Source: CAZJGG01 sp964545475
Lineage (GTDB): Bacteria; Bacillota; Clostridia; Lachnospirales; JAISER01
NCBI GenBank assembly: GCA_964545475.1
Contig: CAZJGG010000003.1
Span: forward strand, 1-64,000
Reading direction: 5' to 3'
DNA length: 64,000 bases
Part shown: in pieces, positions 24,842 to 34,016 of the stretch
Layout: every line of letters begins with the position of its first letter
Numbering within the stretch: the stretch's first letter is position 1
Made by a program: the position numbers and the translations under genes
Notes under the pieces: model-generated
Database searches by the model: none
The model's input: the letters and a program-made list of their open reading frames with translations, nothing else
Told to the model about the DNA's origin: nothing

Positions 24842-25789
24842 ATGAGTGAAGTAGCATATTCAATAGATAATATTAATATTTCTGATAATCTTTTTAACCC
24901 AATGCCCGAAGGACAGTCGGACATGGAAAAAATCGTAAGAAAAAGCAAGACGTTTTGGCAAGATGCATGGGGCAGATTTAAGAAAAACCCGTTAGCCATT
25001 GCTGGTCTTGTAATTCTTGTCATTATGGTTATTTTTGCAATACTAGGTCCAATACTTTCGCCTTATACATATGACCAACAGAATATTTTGAACCAATATC
25101 AATCTCCTAATGCGCAGCACTGGTTTGGAACAGATAAGTTCGGCAGGGATATTTTTGTAAGAATTGCTTATGGCGCAAGGATAAGCTTGGCAATTGGTTT
25201 TGCAGCGGCGGCTATAAACATTGTAATTGGTGTTATTTATGGCGGCGTTGCAGGTTATTTTGGCGGCAAAATTGATATTATAATGATGCGTTTTGTAGAC
25301 ATTATTGCAGGTATTCCGTCTTTATGTTATGTTATCCTTATAATGCTTTATTTAGGCAGCAATATTACAAGTATATTGATTGCCATTTGCGTATCTTCAT
25401 GGACGAGAACGGCTCGTGTTGTTCGTTCACAAGTTTTAACCCTTAGAGAACAAGATTTTATTATGGCTGCTAGATGTATCGGTGAAGGTGATTTGTCGAT
25501 TATTTTTAAGCACTTAATACCAAACAGCCTTGGGCCAATTATAGTTACAGTATCGTTTTTAATACCGGATGCCATTTTTACAGAAGCATTCTTAAGTTTT
25601 TTAGGTATCGGCATTAAAGTGCCAATGGCAAGCTGGGGCACTCTTGCAAATGATGCCATACCAACGCTTTCATCTTATCCTTATCTAATGTTTATTCCGG
25701 CAATTGCAATAAGCGTAACTATATTTGCGCTTAACTTTATCGGCGACGGCTTAAGAGACAGCCTTGACCCGAAACTTAAGAATAGATAA
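24842..25789 (+). CDS. Peptide ABC transporter permease, OppC/DppC type
   Basis: The second channel subunit, 315 residues. It has a soluble N-terminal extension of about 40 residues, the OppC start (FWQDAWGRFKKNPLAIAGLVIL), QHWFGTDKFGRDIFVRIAYGAR, an EAA loop (QDFIMAARCIGEGDLSIIFKHLIPN) and a C-terminal signature (NFIGDGLRDSLDPKLK). It follows the OppB-type gene by eight bases and precedes the first ATPase gene by twelve. Confidence 0.93.
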   Translation: MSEVAYSIDNINISDNLFNPMPEGQSDMEKIVRKSKTFWQDAWGRFKKNPLAIAGLVILVIMVIFAILGPILSPYTYDQQNILNQYQSPNAQHWFGTDKFGRDIFVRIAYGARISLAIGFAAAAINIVIGVIYGGVAGYFGGKIDIIMMRFVDIIAGIPSLCYVILIMLYLGSNITSILIAICVSSWTRTARVVRSQVLTLREQDFIMAARCIGEGDLSIIFKHLIPNSLGPIIVTVSFLIPDAIFTEAFLSFLGIGIKVPMASWGTLANDAIPTLSSYPYLMFIPAIAISVTIFALNFIGDGLRDSLDPKLKNR

Positions 25790-25801
25790 GGGGGAATAGC
25801 G

Positions 25802-26806
25802 GTGAGTAATATACTTGAAGTTAAAAACTTAAAAACAACATTTTTTACTGAAGATGGAAAAGTACAAGCCGTTCGTGGCATTGATTTTAATATAAAAAAA
25901 GGCGAATCTGTGGGAATCGTTGGGGAATCCGGCTGCGGCAAAAGCGTTACAATGCTTTCGATTATGCGTTTATTGTCAAGCAACGCAAATTTTTCTGCCG
26001 ATTACATAAACTTTGAAGGTGAAAACCTTATTAATAAGACCCGGGCGGATATGCGTGGCATACAAGGGAATCAGATAGGCATGATTTTTCAAGACCCTAT
26101 GACGTCCTTAAACCCGGTTTTTACAATTGGAGATCAAATTTGCGAGCCTTTGAAGATACATCAAAAATTAAAAGGTGCGGAAGCAAAGAAAAAAGCAGTG
26201 GAGCTTTTAAAGCTTGTTGGTATTCCCAGCCCAGAAAGCCGTTTAAAGCAATATCCTCATGAATTTTCCGGAGGTATGCGCCAAAGGGTTATGATTGCTA
26301 TTGCCTTAAGTTGTAATCCAAGGCTTTTAATTGCAGACGAACCCACAACTGCACTAGACGTTACAATTCAAGCCCAAATTTTAGATCTTATGAACGAGCT
26401 TAAAGCAAAGCTTGATATGTCTATAATTATGATTACCCATGACTTAGGTGTTATCGCAAGCACATGCTCAAAGGTTATTGTAATGTATGGCGGTCTTATT
26501 ATAGAAGAAGCCAGCGCAGACGAATTGTTTGAAAACGCTAAACACCCTTATACTTGGGGTCTTATAAATTCCTTGCCAAGAGTAACCGAGGGGGGCAAAA
26601 AAGAAAAGCTGTTCCCAATACCGGGAAGCCCGCCGGACTTACTTGCGCCACCCAAAGGCTGCCCTTTTGCGCCAAGATGCCAAAAGGCAATGATGATTTG
26701 TCAAGATTATATGCCTAATTTCTGTGATGTATCCGAGACTCATAAAGTCGCTTGTTGGCTTATGCATCCAAAGGCGAAAAATTTGGACGGAGGAAGATTG
26801 GCATGA
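25802..26806 (+). CDS. Peptide ABC transporter ATPase, OppD/DppD type
   Basis: 334 residues starting at GTG. Walker A is GESGCGKSVT, the ABC signature FSGGMRQR, Walker B LLIADEPTTALD and the switch His ITHDLGV. The C-terminal oligopeptide-transporter extension carries a Cys motif (CPFAPRCQKAMMIC), seen in many Opp/Dpp ATPases. The stop overlaps the next ATG (ATGA), which fits balanced synthesis of the ATPase pair. Confidence 0.94.
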   Translation: MSNILEVKNLKTTFFTEDGKVQAVRGIDFNIKKGESVGIVGESGCGKSVTMLSIMRLLSSNANFSADYINFEGENLINKTRADMRGIQGNQIGMIFQDPMTSLNPVFTIGDQICEPLKIHQKLKGAEAKKKAVELLKLVGIPSPESRLKQYPHEFSGGMRQRVMIAIALSCNPRLLIADEPTTALDVTIQAQILDLMNELKAKLDMSIIMITHDLGVIASTCSKVIVMYGGLIIEEASADELFENAKHPYTWGLINSLPRVTEGGKKEKLFPIPGSPPDLLAPPKGCPFAPRCQKAMMICQDYMPNFCDVSETHKVACWLMHPKAKNLDGGRLA

Positions 26807-27771
26807 GCGAACAAATGATAGTTAAAAACCTAAAAAAACATTTCCCCATAAGAAAGGGCTTTTTTGGAGGGGAAAGCAAAGTTGCAAAAGCTGTTGATGA
26901 TGTTAGCTTTACTATAAATAAAGGTGAAACATTAGGGCTTGTTGGTGAATCCGGCTGCGGTAAAACCACTGTAGGAAGGTGCATTTTAAAGCTGTATTCT
27001 TTAACCTCCGGAGAAATTTGGTTTAATGGCGTAGATATTTCAAAGTTTGACAGAAATGAAATGCTGCCTTATCGCAAAAAAATACAGATGATATTCCAAG
27101 ACCCATTTACCTCTTTGGATCCTCGTATGACCATAGGGCAAATTATCGGAGCACCTCTTGCTGTACACGGGCTTTACGAGGGGAGCGCAAGGCAGGATAG
27201 AATTAAGGAGCTTATTTCAGATGTAGGGCTTAAAAGCGACCATATTAACCGTTATCCCCATGAATTTTCCGGCGGACAGCGGCAAAGGATTGGCATTGCA
27301 AGGGCTTTGGCGGTTGAGCCTGAGTTTATTGTTTGCGATGAGCCGGTTTCCGCATTGGACGTTTCGATTCAAGCACAAATTATTAATTCTCTTGTGGAGT
27401 TCCAAAAGGAACTGGGGCTTACATATTTGTTTATTTCTCATGACCTTTCAGTTGTGCGATATATTTCTGATAAAGTAGGGGTTATGTATCTGGGTAACAT
27501 GGTTGAATATGCTGAAGTTGGGGAGATGTATTCAAATATGCAGCATCCTTATTCAAAATCATTGTTTTCCGCTTTGCCGGAAGCAAACCCGAAAAAAGCA
27601 AGGGAAGCAAAACGCATAATTTTACAAGGAGATTTACCTTCGCCAATTAACCCGCCATCGGGTTGCGCATTTAGGACGAGATGCAGCGAATGTATGCCTA
27701 TTTGCAGCGAGCAAAAACCTGCTTTTAAAGACATTGGCGGCAATCACTTTGTTGCTTGTCATAAGTTCTAG
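26803..27771 (+). CDS. Peptide ABC transporter ATPase, OppF/DppF type
   Basis: 322 residues. It begins at ATG 26803, overlapping the previous stop, after GGAGGAAG; an upstream in-frame ATG lies inside the OppD-type gene. Walker A is GESGCGKTTVGR, signature FSGGQRQR, Walker B FIVCDEPVSALD and switch ISHDLSV, with C-terminal Cys (CAFRTRCSECMPIC). It pairs with the OppD-type ATPase to drive the permease dimer. Confidence 0.94.
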   Translation: MSEQMIVKNLKKHFPIRKGFFGGESKVAKAVDDVSFTINKGETLGLVGESGCGKTTVGRCILKLYSLTSGEIWFNGVDISKFDRNEMLPYRKKIQMIFQDPFTSLDPRMTIGQIIGAPLAVHGLYEGSARQDRIKELISDVGLKSDHINRYPHEFSGGQRQRIGIARALAVEPEFIVCDEPVSALDVSIQAQIINSLVEFQKELGLTYLFISHDLSVVRYISDKVGVMYLGNMVEYAEVGEMYSNMQHPYSKSLFSALPEANPKKAREAKRIILQGDLPSPINPPSGCAFRTRCSECMPICSEQKPAFKDIGGNHFVACHKF

Positions 27772-27814
27772 TTATAACCGCTAAAGTGTAATTATTGTTA
27801 CACTTTGGTTATAA
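27772..27814 (+). promoter_or_regulatory. Hairpin after the OppF-type gene
   Basis: TTATAACC-gct-AAAGTGTAA pairs with TTACACTTT-GGTTATAA, a 17-bp stem with a three-base bulge, starting right after the stop codon. No strong T-run follows. It may protect the upstream mRNA end or allow different expression of the binding-protein gene. Confidence 0.55.
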
Positions 27815-27844
27815 AATATAATACCGTAGTAATTTACGGGAAAT

Positions 27845-27859
27845 GGCGGCTTTGCCGCC
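27845..27859 (+). promoter_or_regulatory. GC-rich hairpin before the binding-protein gene
   Basis: GGCGGC TTT GCCGCC, about 50 bp upstream of the solute-binding-protein start. With the preceding hairpin it could protect a processed binding-protein mRNA at its 5' end. Confidence 0.5.
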
Positions 27860-27908
27860 GGGGGCTATTTATAATCTTGCTCCCTAAAAATAACAAGGAG
27901 GAAAAACA

Positions 27909-29585
27909 ATGAAAAAAAATGTAGCAATTTTATTGGCACTTGTATTGACAGTAGCTTCTTTTGCAGGTTGCGCAAGCAAGCCGGCTGCTCCGCCGGCAGA
28001 TAGTGGGCAACCAACAGAATCCGCAAGCACAGGTGGAGAAAGCAGCGAAGCACCTGCTGAAAGCAGCGCCAAGCCAGCCAGTGCAACTTGGGCTTTTTCA
28101 AATGAAATTGAACAAATGGATCCGGCTCTTAGCAACTACTCAAGATCAAACATGATGCTTAAAAACGTATTCGGAGGACTTTTCAGAGTTAACGAAGAAA
28201 ACATTCCTGAAAAAGTTTATTGCGAAGATTACACTGTTGACGAAACAGGCACAAAGTATGAATTTAAAATTGTGCAGGGTGCTAAATGGTCCGACGGTTC
28301 TCCTCTTACAGCACATGACTTTGAATATAACATGAAACGTGTTGCAGACCCTAACATAGCTTCAAAAGCGGCGGCTGATTCATTTTTCCTTAAAAACGCT
28401 GAAAGAGCTTTTAACGGAGAATGTTCTCTTGATGAAATCGGTGTAAAAGCTATTGACGACACAACTTTACAAATTGAATTATCAGGGCCAACGCCATATT
28501 TCCTTTATGTATTAACTATGCCTTCTTACTTCCCGGTTAAAAAGGAAATTGTTGAACAACAAGGCGATGCGTGGACAAAATCTCCTGACACTTACATAAG
28601 TAACGGTGCATTTATGGCAAAAGAAATTAGCCCTTTAAACTATACTTTTGTTAAAAACCCTAACTTCGTTTTTGCTGATCAAGTAGGTTTAGAAGAACTT
28701 AAAATCGTTATTATGGATTCAAGAGAGGCTCACTTTGCAGCTTACAAAACAGGTGACATTGATGTATCCGACTATTTAAGCGCAGAAGCTATATCTGAAT
28801 ATAAAGACTCAAGCGAATTGAAATTATCAGACAGAGTTAACCTTTATTATTTCGACTTAAACAACTACAATAAAGAAATGTCTGACGTTAGAGTAAGAAA
28901 AGCTCTTTCAATGGCTATTGATAGAAAATTAATTATTAATAATATTATTGAAAAATCACATCACCCAGCTTACAGTATAATACCTTACGGTATGCCGGAC
29001 TTGCTTGACGGAAGCAAACAATTCCGTGATGTATCCGGAGATTTATTTACTGAAGACGTTGAACAAGCAAAACAATTGCTTGCAGAAGCTGGTTATCCAA
29101 ACGGAGAAGGACTTCCAGTTCTTAAATTCTTTACACAATCTAACCAGATTGACGTAGATACAGCGCAAGCTATGCAAGACATGTGGTTGTCTAACCTTGG
29201 GGTAAAAACAGAAATTACTACTTTTGAAGATAAAGCTTACTGGAGCGAACAAGACCAAATGCAATACGATATTTTCCGTGACGGCTTTACTTCAAGCTTC
29301 CCAGATCCATACGGCATGTTCTTAACATTTATTTGGCAAAAACAAGAAAGACAAACTGGCTGGAAGAGCGAAGAATTTGAAAAATTAATGGCAGATTCTC
29401 GTGCAACTACAGACCAAGCAAAACGTGAAGAATATTTCTTAAAAGCTGAAAAACTTATGATTGATGAGATGCCTATTATACCATTGTACCACATGGTTGA
29501 TAACTTCCTTTGTAAGCCACACTTAAAAGGCATTTTCAAAACAGGCGGCGGCCACATTGTATTTGAAAAGGCTTATGTAGAGTAA
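27909..29585 (+). CDS. Peptide-binding lipoprotein (solute-binding protein family 5)
   Basis: The extracellular substrate receptor for the importer at 23907-27771. The 558-residue precursor has a lipoprotein signal (ASFAGC, Cys at 21), a low-complexity Ala/Ser/Glu linker to about residue 57, and a family-5 binding domain (SNEIEQMDPALS, KWSDGSPLTAHDFEYNMKRV, VRKALSMAIDRKLI, LLAEAGYPNGEGLP). The ribosome site is AAGGAGG. Codon use is strongly biased toward frequent codons, which suggests high expression. The ligand cannot be read from sequence; the downstream enzymes point to cell-wall peptides. Confidence 0.92.
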   Translation: MKKNVAILLALVLTVASFAGCASKPAAPPADSGQPTESASTGGESSEAPAESSAKPASATWAFSNEIEQMDPALSNYSRSNMMLKNVFGGLFRVNEENIPEKVYCEDYTVDETGTKYEFKIVQGAKWSDGSPLTAHDFEYNMKRVADPNIASKAAADSFFLKNAERAFNGECSLDEIGVKAIDDTTLQIELSGPTPYFLYVLTMPSYFPVKKEIVEQQGDAWTKSPDTYISNGAFMAKEISPLNYTFVKNPNFVFADQVGLEELKIVIMDSREAHFAAYKTGDIDVSDYLSAEAISEYKDSSELKLSDRVNLYYFDLNNYNKEMSDVRVRKALSMAIDRKLIINNIIEKSHHPAYSIIPYGMPDLLDGSKQFRDVSGDLFTEDVEQAKQLLAEAGYPNGEGLPVLKFFTQSNQIDVDTAQAMQDMWLSNLGVKTEITTFEDKAYWSEQDQMQYDIFRDGFTSSFPDPYGMFLTFIWQKQERQTGWKSEEFEKLMADSRATTDQAKREEYFLKAEKLMIDEMPIIPLYHMVDNFLCKPHLKGIFKTGGGHIVFEKAYVE

Positions 29586-29615
29586 TTTTAATACTTTAAT
29601 TTTAAATTAATATCA

Positions 29616-29644
29616 GGGCGTGTTTGAATTTTTCAGACACGCCC
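29616..29644 (+). repeat. GGGCGTGTT-type hairpin after the binding-protein gene
   Basis: 13-bp stem with one G-U pair and a three-base loop, related to 21628-21674. It may stop or protect the binding-protein mRNA, though there is no T-run. Confidence 0.5.
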
Positions 29645-29693
29645 GATTAAGGATTATTAGAAAAATATTGCCATAAATGGAGGTCAGTTAATT

Positions 29694-30629
29694 ATGCAAA
29701 AACCCAAAGCTTTAAAAAAGGGTGACACTATTGGCTTAGTTGCACCGTCCGGCCCAGTTAAGGATTTAAGCCAAATTGATAAGGCTGTTAAAATTATTGA
29801 AGAGTGGGGCTTTAAAGCAAAGCTTGGAAAAGCTGTTAAAGAGCAGTATGGTTATATGGCAGGGCGTGAAGAAGGCCGTGTTGCGGATATTCATGAAATG
29901 TTTGCAGACGACAGCGTTGACGGCATTTTCTGTATAAGAGGGGGGTATGGTACACCTCGAATTGCAGGGATGCTTGATATGGATTTAATAAAGAAAAATC
30001 CAAAGGTGTTCGTTGGATACAGTGATATTACAACACTGCTAATAATGCTTGCGCAACAAGGGGATATGGTTTCTTTCCATGGCCCAATGCCTACATCTGA
30101 TTTCACTAGTGATAAATTCGGGGAATATTCAAAAGATAGTTTATTAAATACGGTTACATCCACAGCACCTTTAGGGGAACTTAAAAACCCAGAAGGGCAC
30201 GAACTTCAATGTTTATCCCCAGGGGTTGTAACAGCGCCTATTATTGGCGGAAACTTAACATTAATCGGCTTAACTATGGGAACACCTTATGAAATAGATT
30301 TAAAAGATAAAATATTGTTAATTGAAGATATAAGCGAAGAACCTCATAAAATAGACGGCCGTCTTTGCCAGCTTAAAAACGCCGGCAAACTTGATGAATG
30401 CGCTGGTTTTATTATTGGGGATTTTAACGATGCAATTCCTTATAACACAAACCCAAGTCTTTTATGGGAAGAGGTTATTAACGATTTAATAATTCCAACT
30501 AAAAAACCTGTTTTAGGTAATTTACGAGCAGGTCACTGCGAACCAAAAATTACAGTGCCTTTCGGTGTGCCAGTTACTCTTGATGCCACAAATAAAAAGA
30601 TTATTTGCAATGAAAGTTTTTGCATTTAA
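29694..30629 (+). CDS. LD-carboxypeptidase (peptidase family S66)
   Basis: Cytoplasmic murein LD-carboxypeptidases remove the terminal D-Ala from tetrapeptides; the family also includes MccF-type immunity enzymes. The 311-residue protein shows GDTIGLVAPSG at the N-terminus, CIRGGYG, the nucleophile FVGYSDITTL (Ser near 107), and the distal Glu/His region (LLIEDI, LRAGHCEPKITVPFG) of the Ser-Glu-His triad. ATG follows GGAGG. It opens the enzyme block downstream of the peptide importer and is followed 14 bases later by alr. An LdcA-like role is favoured by context, but MccF-like hydrolysis cannot be excluded. Confidence 0.88.
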   Translation: MQKPKALKKGDTIGLVAPSGPVKDLSQIDKAVKIIEEWGFKAKLGKAVKEQYGYMAGREEGRVADIHEMFADDSVDGIFCIRGGYGTPRIAGMLDMDLIKKNPKVFVGYSDITTLLIMLAQQGDMVSFHGPMPTSDFTSDKFGEYSKDSLLNTVTSTAPLGELKNPEGHELQCLSPGVVTAPIIGGNLTLIGLTMGTPYEIDLKDKILLIEDISEEPHKIDGRLCQLKNAGKLDECAGFIIGDFNDAIPYNTNPSLLWEEVINDLIIPTKKPVLGNLRAGHCEPKITVPFGVPVTLDATNKKIICNESFCI

Positions 30630-30643
30630 TAGGAGGCTTTAAA

Positions 30644-31774
30644 TTGAGCTTTGAAACTTATGCCGAAATTAATTTAGATAATATAACCCATAATATTACC
30701 GCCCTTAAAAAACATGTGGGAAATGCGGAGGTTATGGCTGTTTTAAAGGCAAACGCTTATGGGCTTGATGCGCCATCAATTTTTAAACATTTGTGCTCAA
30801 TAGGGGTAAAGCGGTTTGCTGTTGCAAATTTTAGAGAAGCTATGGAGCTTAGGCAGATAGATTCTCAAGTACCAATTCTTATTTTTGGAAACATTAATCC
30901 GGAAAATATGGAAACGGCGATTAATAATAATTTAACAATTACAGTTTTTTCTAAAGAGTTTTGGGAAATTTTGAAACAAAAAATAGACAAAAACGTTAAT
31001 GTGCATATAAAACTTAACACGGGCTTTAACCGTTTAGGCTTTGAATGCGATGACGAAAGTGTTAAAATAATAAAAGAAATTGCAAACAATCCTTTTGTAA
31101 ATACAGAAGGGGTATATTCCCATCTTGCCCTTGGAAGCGAGGAAAACGACAAGGCGCAATTTGACTTGTTTACCGATATGGTTTCAAGGCTTGAAAATGA
31201 GGGAATAAAATTTAAGTTTAAGCATATTGCTGATAGCATTTCCGCAGTGACATACAAATGGTCACACCTTGATATGGTTCGCCTTGGTGCGGTTATGTAC
31301 GGGCTTAAAGCCAATTATCCCGGGTATGATGAATTGGGGCTTAAAGGTACTGTAAGGCTTTATTCAAGCGTATCCCAAGTTAGAAAAATTAAAAAAGGAG
31401 CAGGTATTTCTTACGACTATTTGTTTTGCGCCCCAGAAGATATGACCGTAGCCACAGTGGCGTTTGGTTATGCCGACGGTTACCCCAGAAATTTAGGCAG
31501 AGAAAACGGCTTTGTGCTTATTCATGGGCAAAAAGCTACTATTCTTGGTATAATGTGTATGGATCAGTGCGTTGTAGACGTTACTCATATTTCTGATGTG
31601 AGAGTTAACGATGAAGTGCTTCTTTATGAAACAGAAGATAAGTCGCCGGTTTCAGTAGCTTCTGTTGCGCTGTTGGCAGGGACAAACAAAAACGGCTTGC
31701 TTTCAGGTATAACTAAGAGGGTTGCGAAAGTTTATATTAAAAATTATGAAAGATTATCGTCGGAGCAGTTATAA
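30644..31774 (+). CDS. alr: Alanine racemase (PLP, fold type III)
   Basis: Interconverts L- and D-alanine. 376 residues starting at TTG 30644, after AGGAGG. Motifs are the N-terminal YAEINLDNITHNI, the PLP Lys in VLKANAYGLD (about residue 40), HIKLNTGFNRLGF, and the catalytic-Tyr region GIMCMDQCVVDVTH. The usual KANAYGHG reads KANAYGLD here, so a different amino-acid preference is possible. In this operon it could convert released D-Ala to L-Ala. It follows the LD-carboxypeptidase gene closely. Confidence 0.9.
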   Translation: MSFETYAEINLDNITHNITALKKHVGNAEVMAVLKANAYGLDAPSIFKHLCSIGVKRFAVANFREAMELRQIDSQVPILIFGNINPENMETAINNNLTITVFSKEFWEILKQKIDKNVNVHIKLNTGFNRLGFECDDESVKIIKEIANNPFVNTEGVYSHLALGSEENDKAQFDLFTDMVSRLENEGIKFKFKHIADSISAVTYKWSHLDMVRLGAVMYGLKANYPGYDELGLKGTVRLYSSVSQVRKIKKGAGISYDYLFCAPEDMTVATVAFGYADGYPRNLGRENGFVLIHGQKATILGIMCMDQCVVDVTHISDVRVNDEVLLYETEDKSPVSVASVALLAGTNKNGLLSGITKRVAKVYIKNYERLSSEQL

Positions 31775-31808
31775 ATGTTAATAAATATATTTAAAAAGAA
31801 GGCTTGAA

Positions 31809-32999
31809 ATGAAATTAAATGAAATAAACAGGCAGGCTGATTTAATGTTTCCGCTGTTAACAGAGCTGAGAAGGCATTTACATATAAATCCAGAGCTTGG
31901 ACAGCAGGAATTTATGACCCAAAAATTTATAATGGAGTTTCTTCAAAATGAGGGAATCCCTTGTGAAAAAATTGCCGATACCGGAGTTATTGCTTGGGTT
32001 AAAGGAAACGCACCCGGCAGAGTTGTTGCCGCAAGAGCGGACATTGATGCCTTGCCGATTTTAGAGGATGACGGAGCAGCGTATTGCTCTGTAAACAAGG
32101 GAGTTATGCACGCTTGCGGTCATGATGCCCATACAGCCATAAATATGGGTTTGGCTAAATTTTTTAATGATAATAAAGAATCATTTCATGGTACGGTAAA
32201 ATTCTTTTATCAGCCTGCAGAGGAAACTGTTGGCGGCGCAAGGCGCATGATTGAGGCAGGTTGCATGGAAAACCCGAAAGTTGATTATGTAATAGGGTTG
32301 CATGTTATGCCTTATATATATTATAATCAAGTGGAAGTAAAACACGGTCCTCTTAACGCTTCAACAAACACAGTAAGACTTACTGTAAGAGGAAAAAGCG
32401 GACATGGGGCATACCCTGACATATGCGTTGATGCCATTATGATTGCGGCGCAAATTATTGTGTCTTTACAATCAGTAGTAAGCAGAAATATTTCCCCCCT
32501 TGATTGCGCTGTTTTAACATTTGGCAAAATTAACGGAGGAAAAGCCGGCAACGTTATTGCCGATGAGGTGGAGCTAGTTGGAACTTTGCGTTCTTCCGGG
32601 CCCCATGTGGAAAAAATTATGCTGGAAAAAGTAAGGACAATAGCAACGGGCATTGCTGCGGCTATGGGTGGCGAATGTATTATGAAGCTTGGGGGAGACG
32701 GTTATTTACCCCTTGTTAACGACGATGAGATTATTGATTTAATAACGGAAAACGCCGTGGAGTATTTAGGCGCAGAAAACGTTAATTTTAAGCCTGTTAT
32801 GAGCATGGGTGGGGAAGATTTTTCTTTCTTTAACGCTAATACAAGAGGTGCATTTTATAGCTTGGGTTGCCGTGTTCAGGGCAGAGAACCTTATGGGTTA
32901 CATACAAAGCAATTTGATATTGATGAACGATGCTTGAAAACAGGGCTTGTTCTGCAAGCCATGAATATATATAAATTATTAGCATATGGCAAACTCTAA
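31809..32999 (+). CDS. M20 amidohydrolase (aminoacylase/hippurate-hydrolase type)
   Basis: Di-metal hydrolase of N-acyl amino acids or small peptides. The 396-residue protein has MHACGHDAHTAINMG, PAEETVGGARRMIEAGC with the catalytic Glu pair intact, GLHVMPY, SGHGAYPD, and a C-terminal MSMGGEDFSFF. The ATG follows AGAAGG. It resembles the YxeP/HipO and N-acetyl-DAP deacetylase-like group, which fits a locus ending with lysA. The last three codons and stop lie inside repeat copy B, so the element may have shaped the C-terminus. Substrate is uncertain. Confidence 0.88.
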   Translation: MKLNEINRQADLMFPLLTELRRHLHINPELGQQEFMTQKFIMEFLQNEGIPCEKIADTGVIAWVKGNAPGRVVAARADIDALPILEDDGAAYCSVNKGVMHACGHDAHTAINMGLAKFFNDNKESFHGTVKFFYQPAEETVGGARRMIEAGCMENPKVDYVIGLHVMPYIYYNQVEVKHGPLNASTNTVRLTVRGKSGHGAYPDICVDAIMIAAQIIVSLQSVVSRNISPLDCAVLTFGKINGGKAGNVIADEVELVGTLRSSGPHVEKIMLEKVRTIATGIAAAMGGECIMKLGGDGYLPLVNDDEIIDLITENAVEYLGAENVNFKPVMSMGGEDFSFFNANTRGAFYSLGCRVQGREPYGLHTKQFDIDERCLKTGLVLQAMNIYKLLAYGKL

Positions 33000-33152
33000 A
33001 AACCCCATTTCGCCATTTTTTTGGCAAATTTTCCGTTTTGCTGTGTCAGCGAGAAACGCCCATACAATTGATAGTATGAACGTTCCTCGCTTCCTTTCAA
33101 AACGAAAAATTTGCTCAAAAATCTGACGAAAGCGAGTTTTTAGAGGTTGCCT
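32987..33152. repeat. 166-bp palindromic intergenic element (copy B)
   Basis: Ends 32987-33003 and 33136-33152 are inverted repeats (15 of 17). Inner stems are GTTTTG/CAAAAC (33035-33040, 33098-33103), GCGAG/CTCGC (33049-33053, 33086-33090) and CATAC/GTATG. It has the same length and core as copy A, but paired bases differ in compensating ways. It supplies the stop codon of the upstream gene and sits just before the ribosome site of the next. Confidence 0.85.
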
Positions 33153-33168
33153 ATAAAGGAGATTAAAC

Positions 33169-33966
33169 ATGAAGATTTTTTTAAGCTGTGATATTGAGGG
33201 CACTAACGGAATTGCACATTGGGATGAAACTGAAAACGACAAAGCGCCTTACAAATATTGGGCGGACGTAATGACAAAAGAAGTTAACGCCGTTTGCAAT
33301 GGTATTAACAATGCTTCTAGTGATTGCCAAATTTTTGTTAAAGACGCTCATGGCAGCGGTAGAAATCTTGACCATCAAATGCTTCCATTAAACGTTACTT
33401 TAAACAGAAGCTGGGCAAGACACCCATATTCTATGATGTACGGTATTGATTCTTCCTTTGATGCAACAATATTTTCCGGCTATCACAGCGGTGCAGCGAA
33501 CAACGGTAATCCTCTTGCCCACACAATGAACGGGCAAATTATATATTTAAAAATTAACGGCATGTATATTAGCGAATGTATAATGAACTATTATTCTTCG
33601 CTTTATAATGGCGTTCCTCTTGTTATGGTAGCCGGGGACGAAGCTCTTTGCGAATCAATTAAAAAAATTGAGCCTAACATTTACACTGTAACCAGCTTTG
33701 TGGGATGCGGCGGAAGCGTTACTTCTGAACACCCGGAAGTAACAAGAAAAAAAATAATGGAGACAGCAGAAATTGCTGTTAAAAACCGTTCAAAAATGAG
33801 CGCTAAACTTCCAGAGGAGTTTAAAGCAGAAGTTTACTTTAAAACACATATGCAAGCTTCAAGAGCTACGTTTTACCCAGGGGCTTATAAAGTTACCGAC
33901 CATAGCGTTGGCTTTGACACAAAAGATTACTTTGAATTCTTGAAATTTTTTATGTTTGTAAGCTAA
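33169..33966 (+). CDS. D-aminopeptidase, DppA type (peptidase family M55)
   Basis: Zinc peptidase that releases N-terminal D-amino acids such as D-Ala from short peptides. The 265-residue protein shows the M55 motifs: SCDIEGTNGI (Asp and Glu ligands), KDAHGSGRNL (His), FSGYHSGA (His) and a downstream Glu (ISECIMNYY). In Bacillus subtilis dppA is the first gene of the dipeptide-transport dpp operon, so association with a peptide importer is a known pattern. The ribosome site AAAGGAG begins four bases after repeat copy B. Confidence 0.93.
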   Translation: MKIFLSCDIEGTNGIAHWDETENDKAPYKYWADVMTKEVNAVCNGINNASSDCQIFVKDAHGSGRNLDHQMLPLNVTLNRSWARHPYSMMYGIDSSFDATIFSGYHSGAANNGNPLAHTMNGQIIYLKINGMYISECIMNYYSSLYNGVPLVMVAGDEALCESIKKIEPNIYTVTSFVGCGGSVTSEHPEVTRKKIMETAEIAVKNRSKMSAKLPEEFKAEVYFKTHMQASRATFYPGAYKVTDHSVGFDTKDYFEFLKFFMFVS

Positions 33967-34016
33967 CTGTAATTTATATATAAACAAAAGACAAATAATT
34001 AATAGGAGATATGTTA

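Noticed and set aside
29694..30629. Microcin C immunity (MccF) call for the S66 peptidase
   Set aside because: The family match cannot separate MccF from LdcA, but the adjoining alr, D-aminopeptidase and lysA favour a murein role and no microcin genes are present.
33967..34016. Lysine riboswitch (L box) before lysA
   Set aside because: The gap is only about 50 bases, too short for an L box, and no conserved stems are seen.
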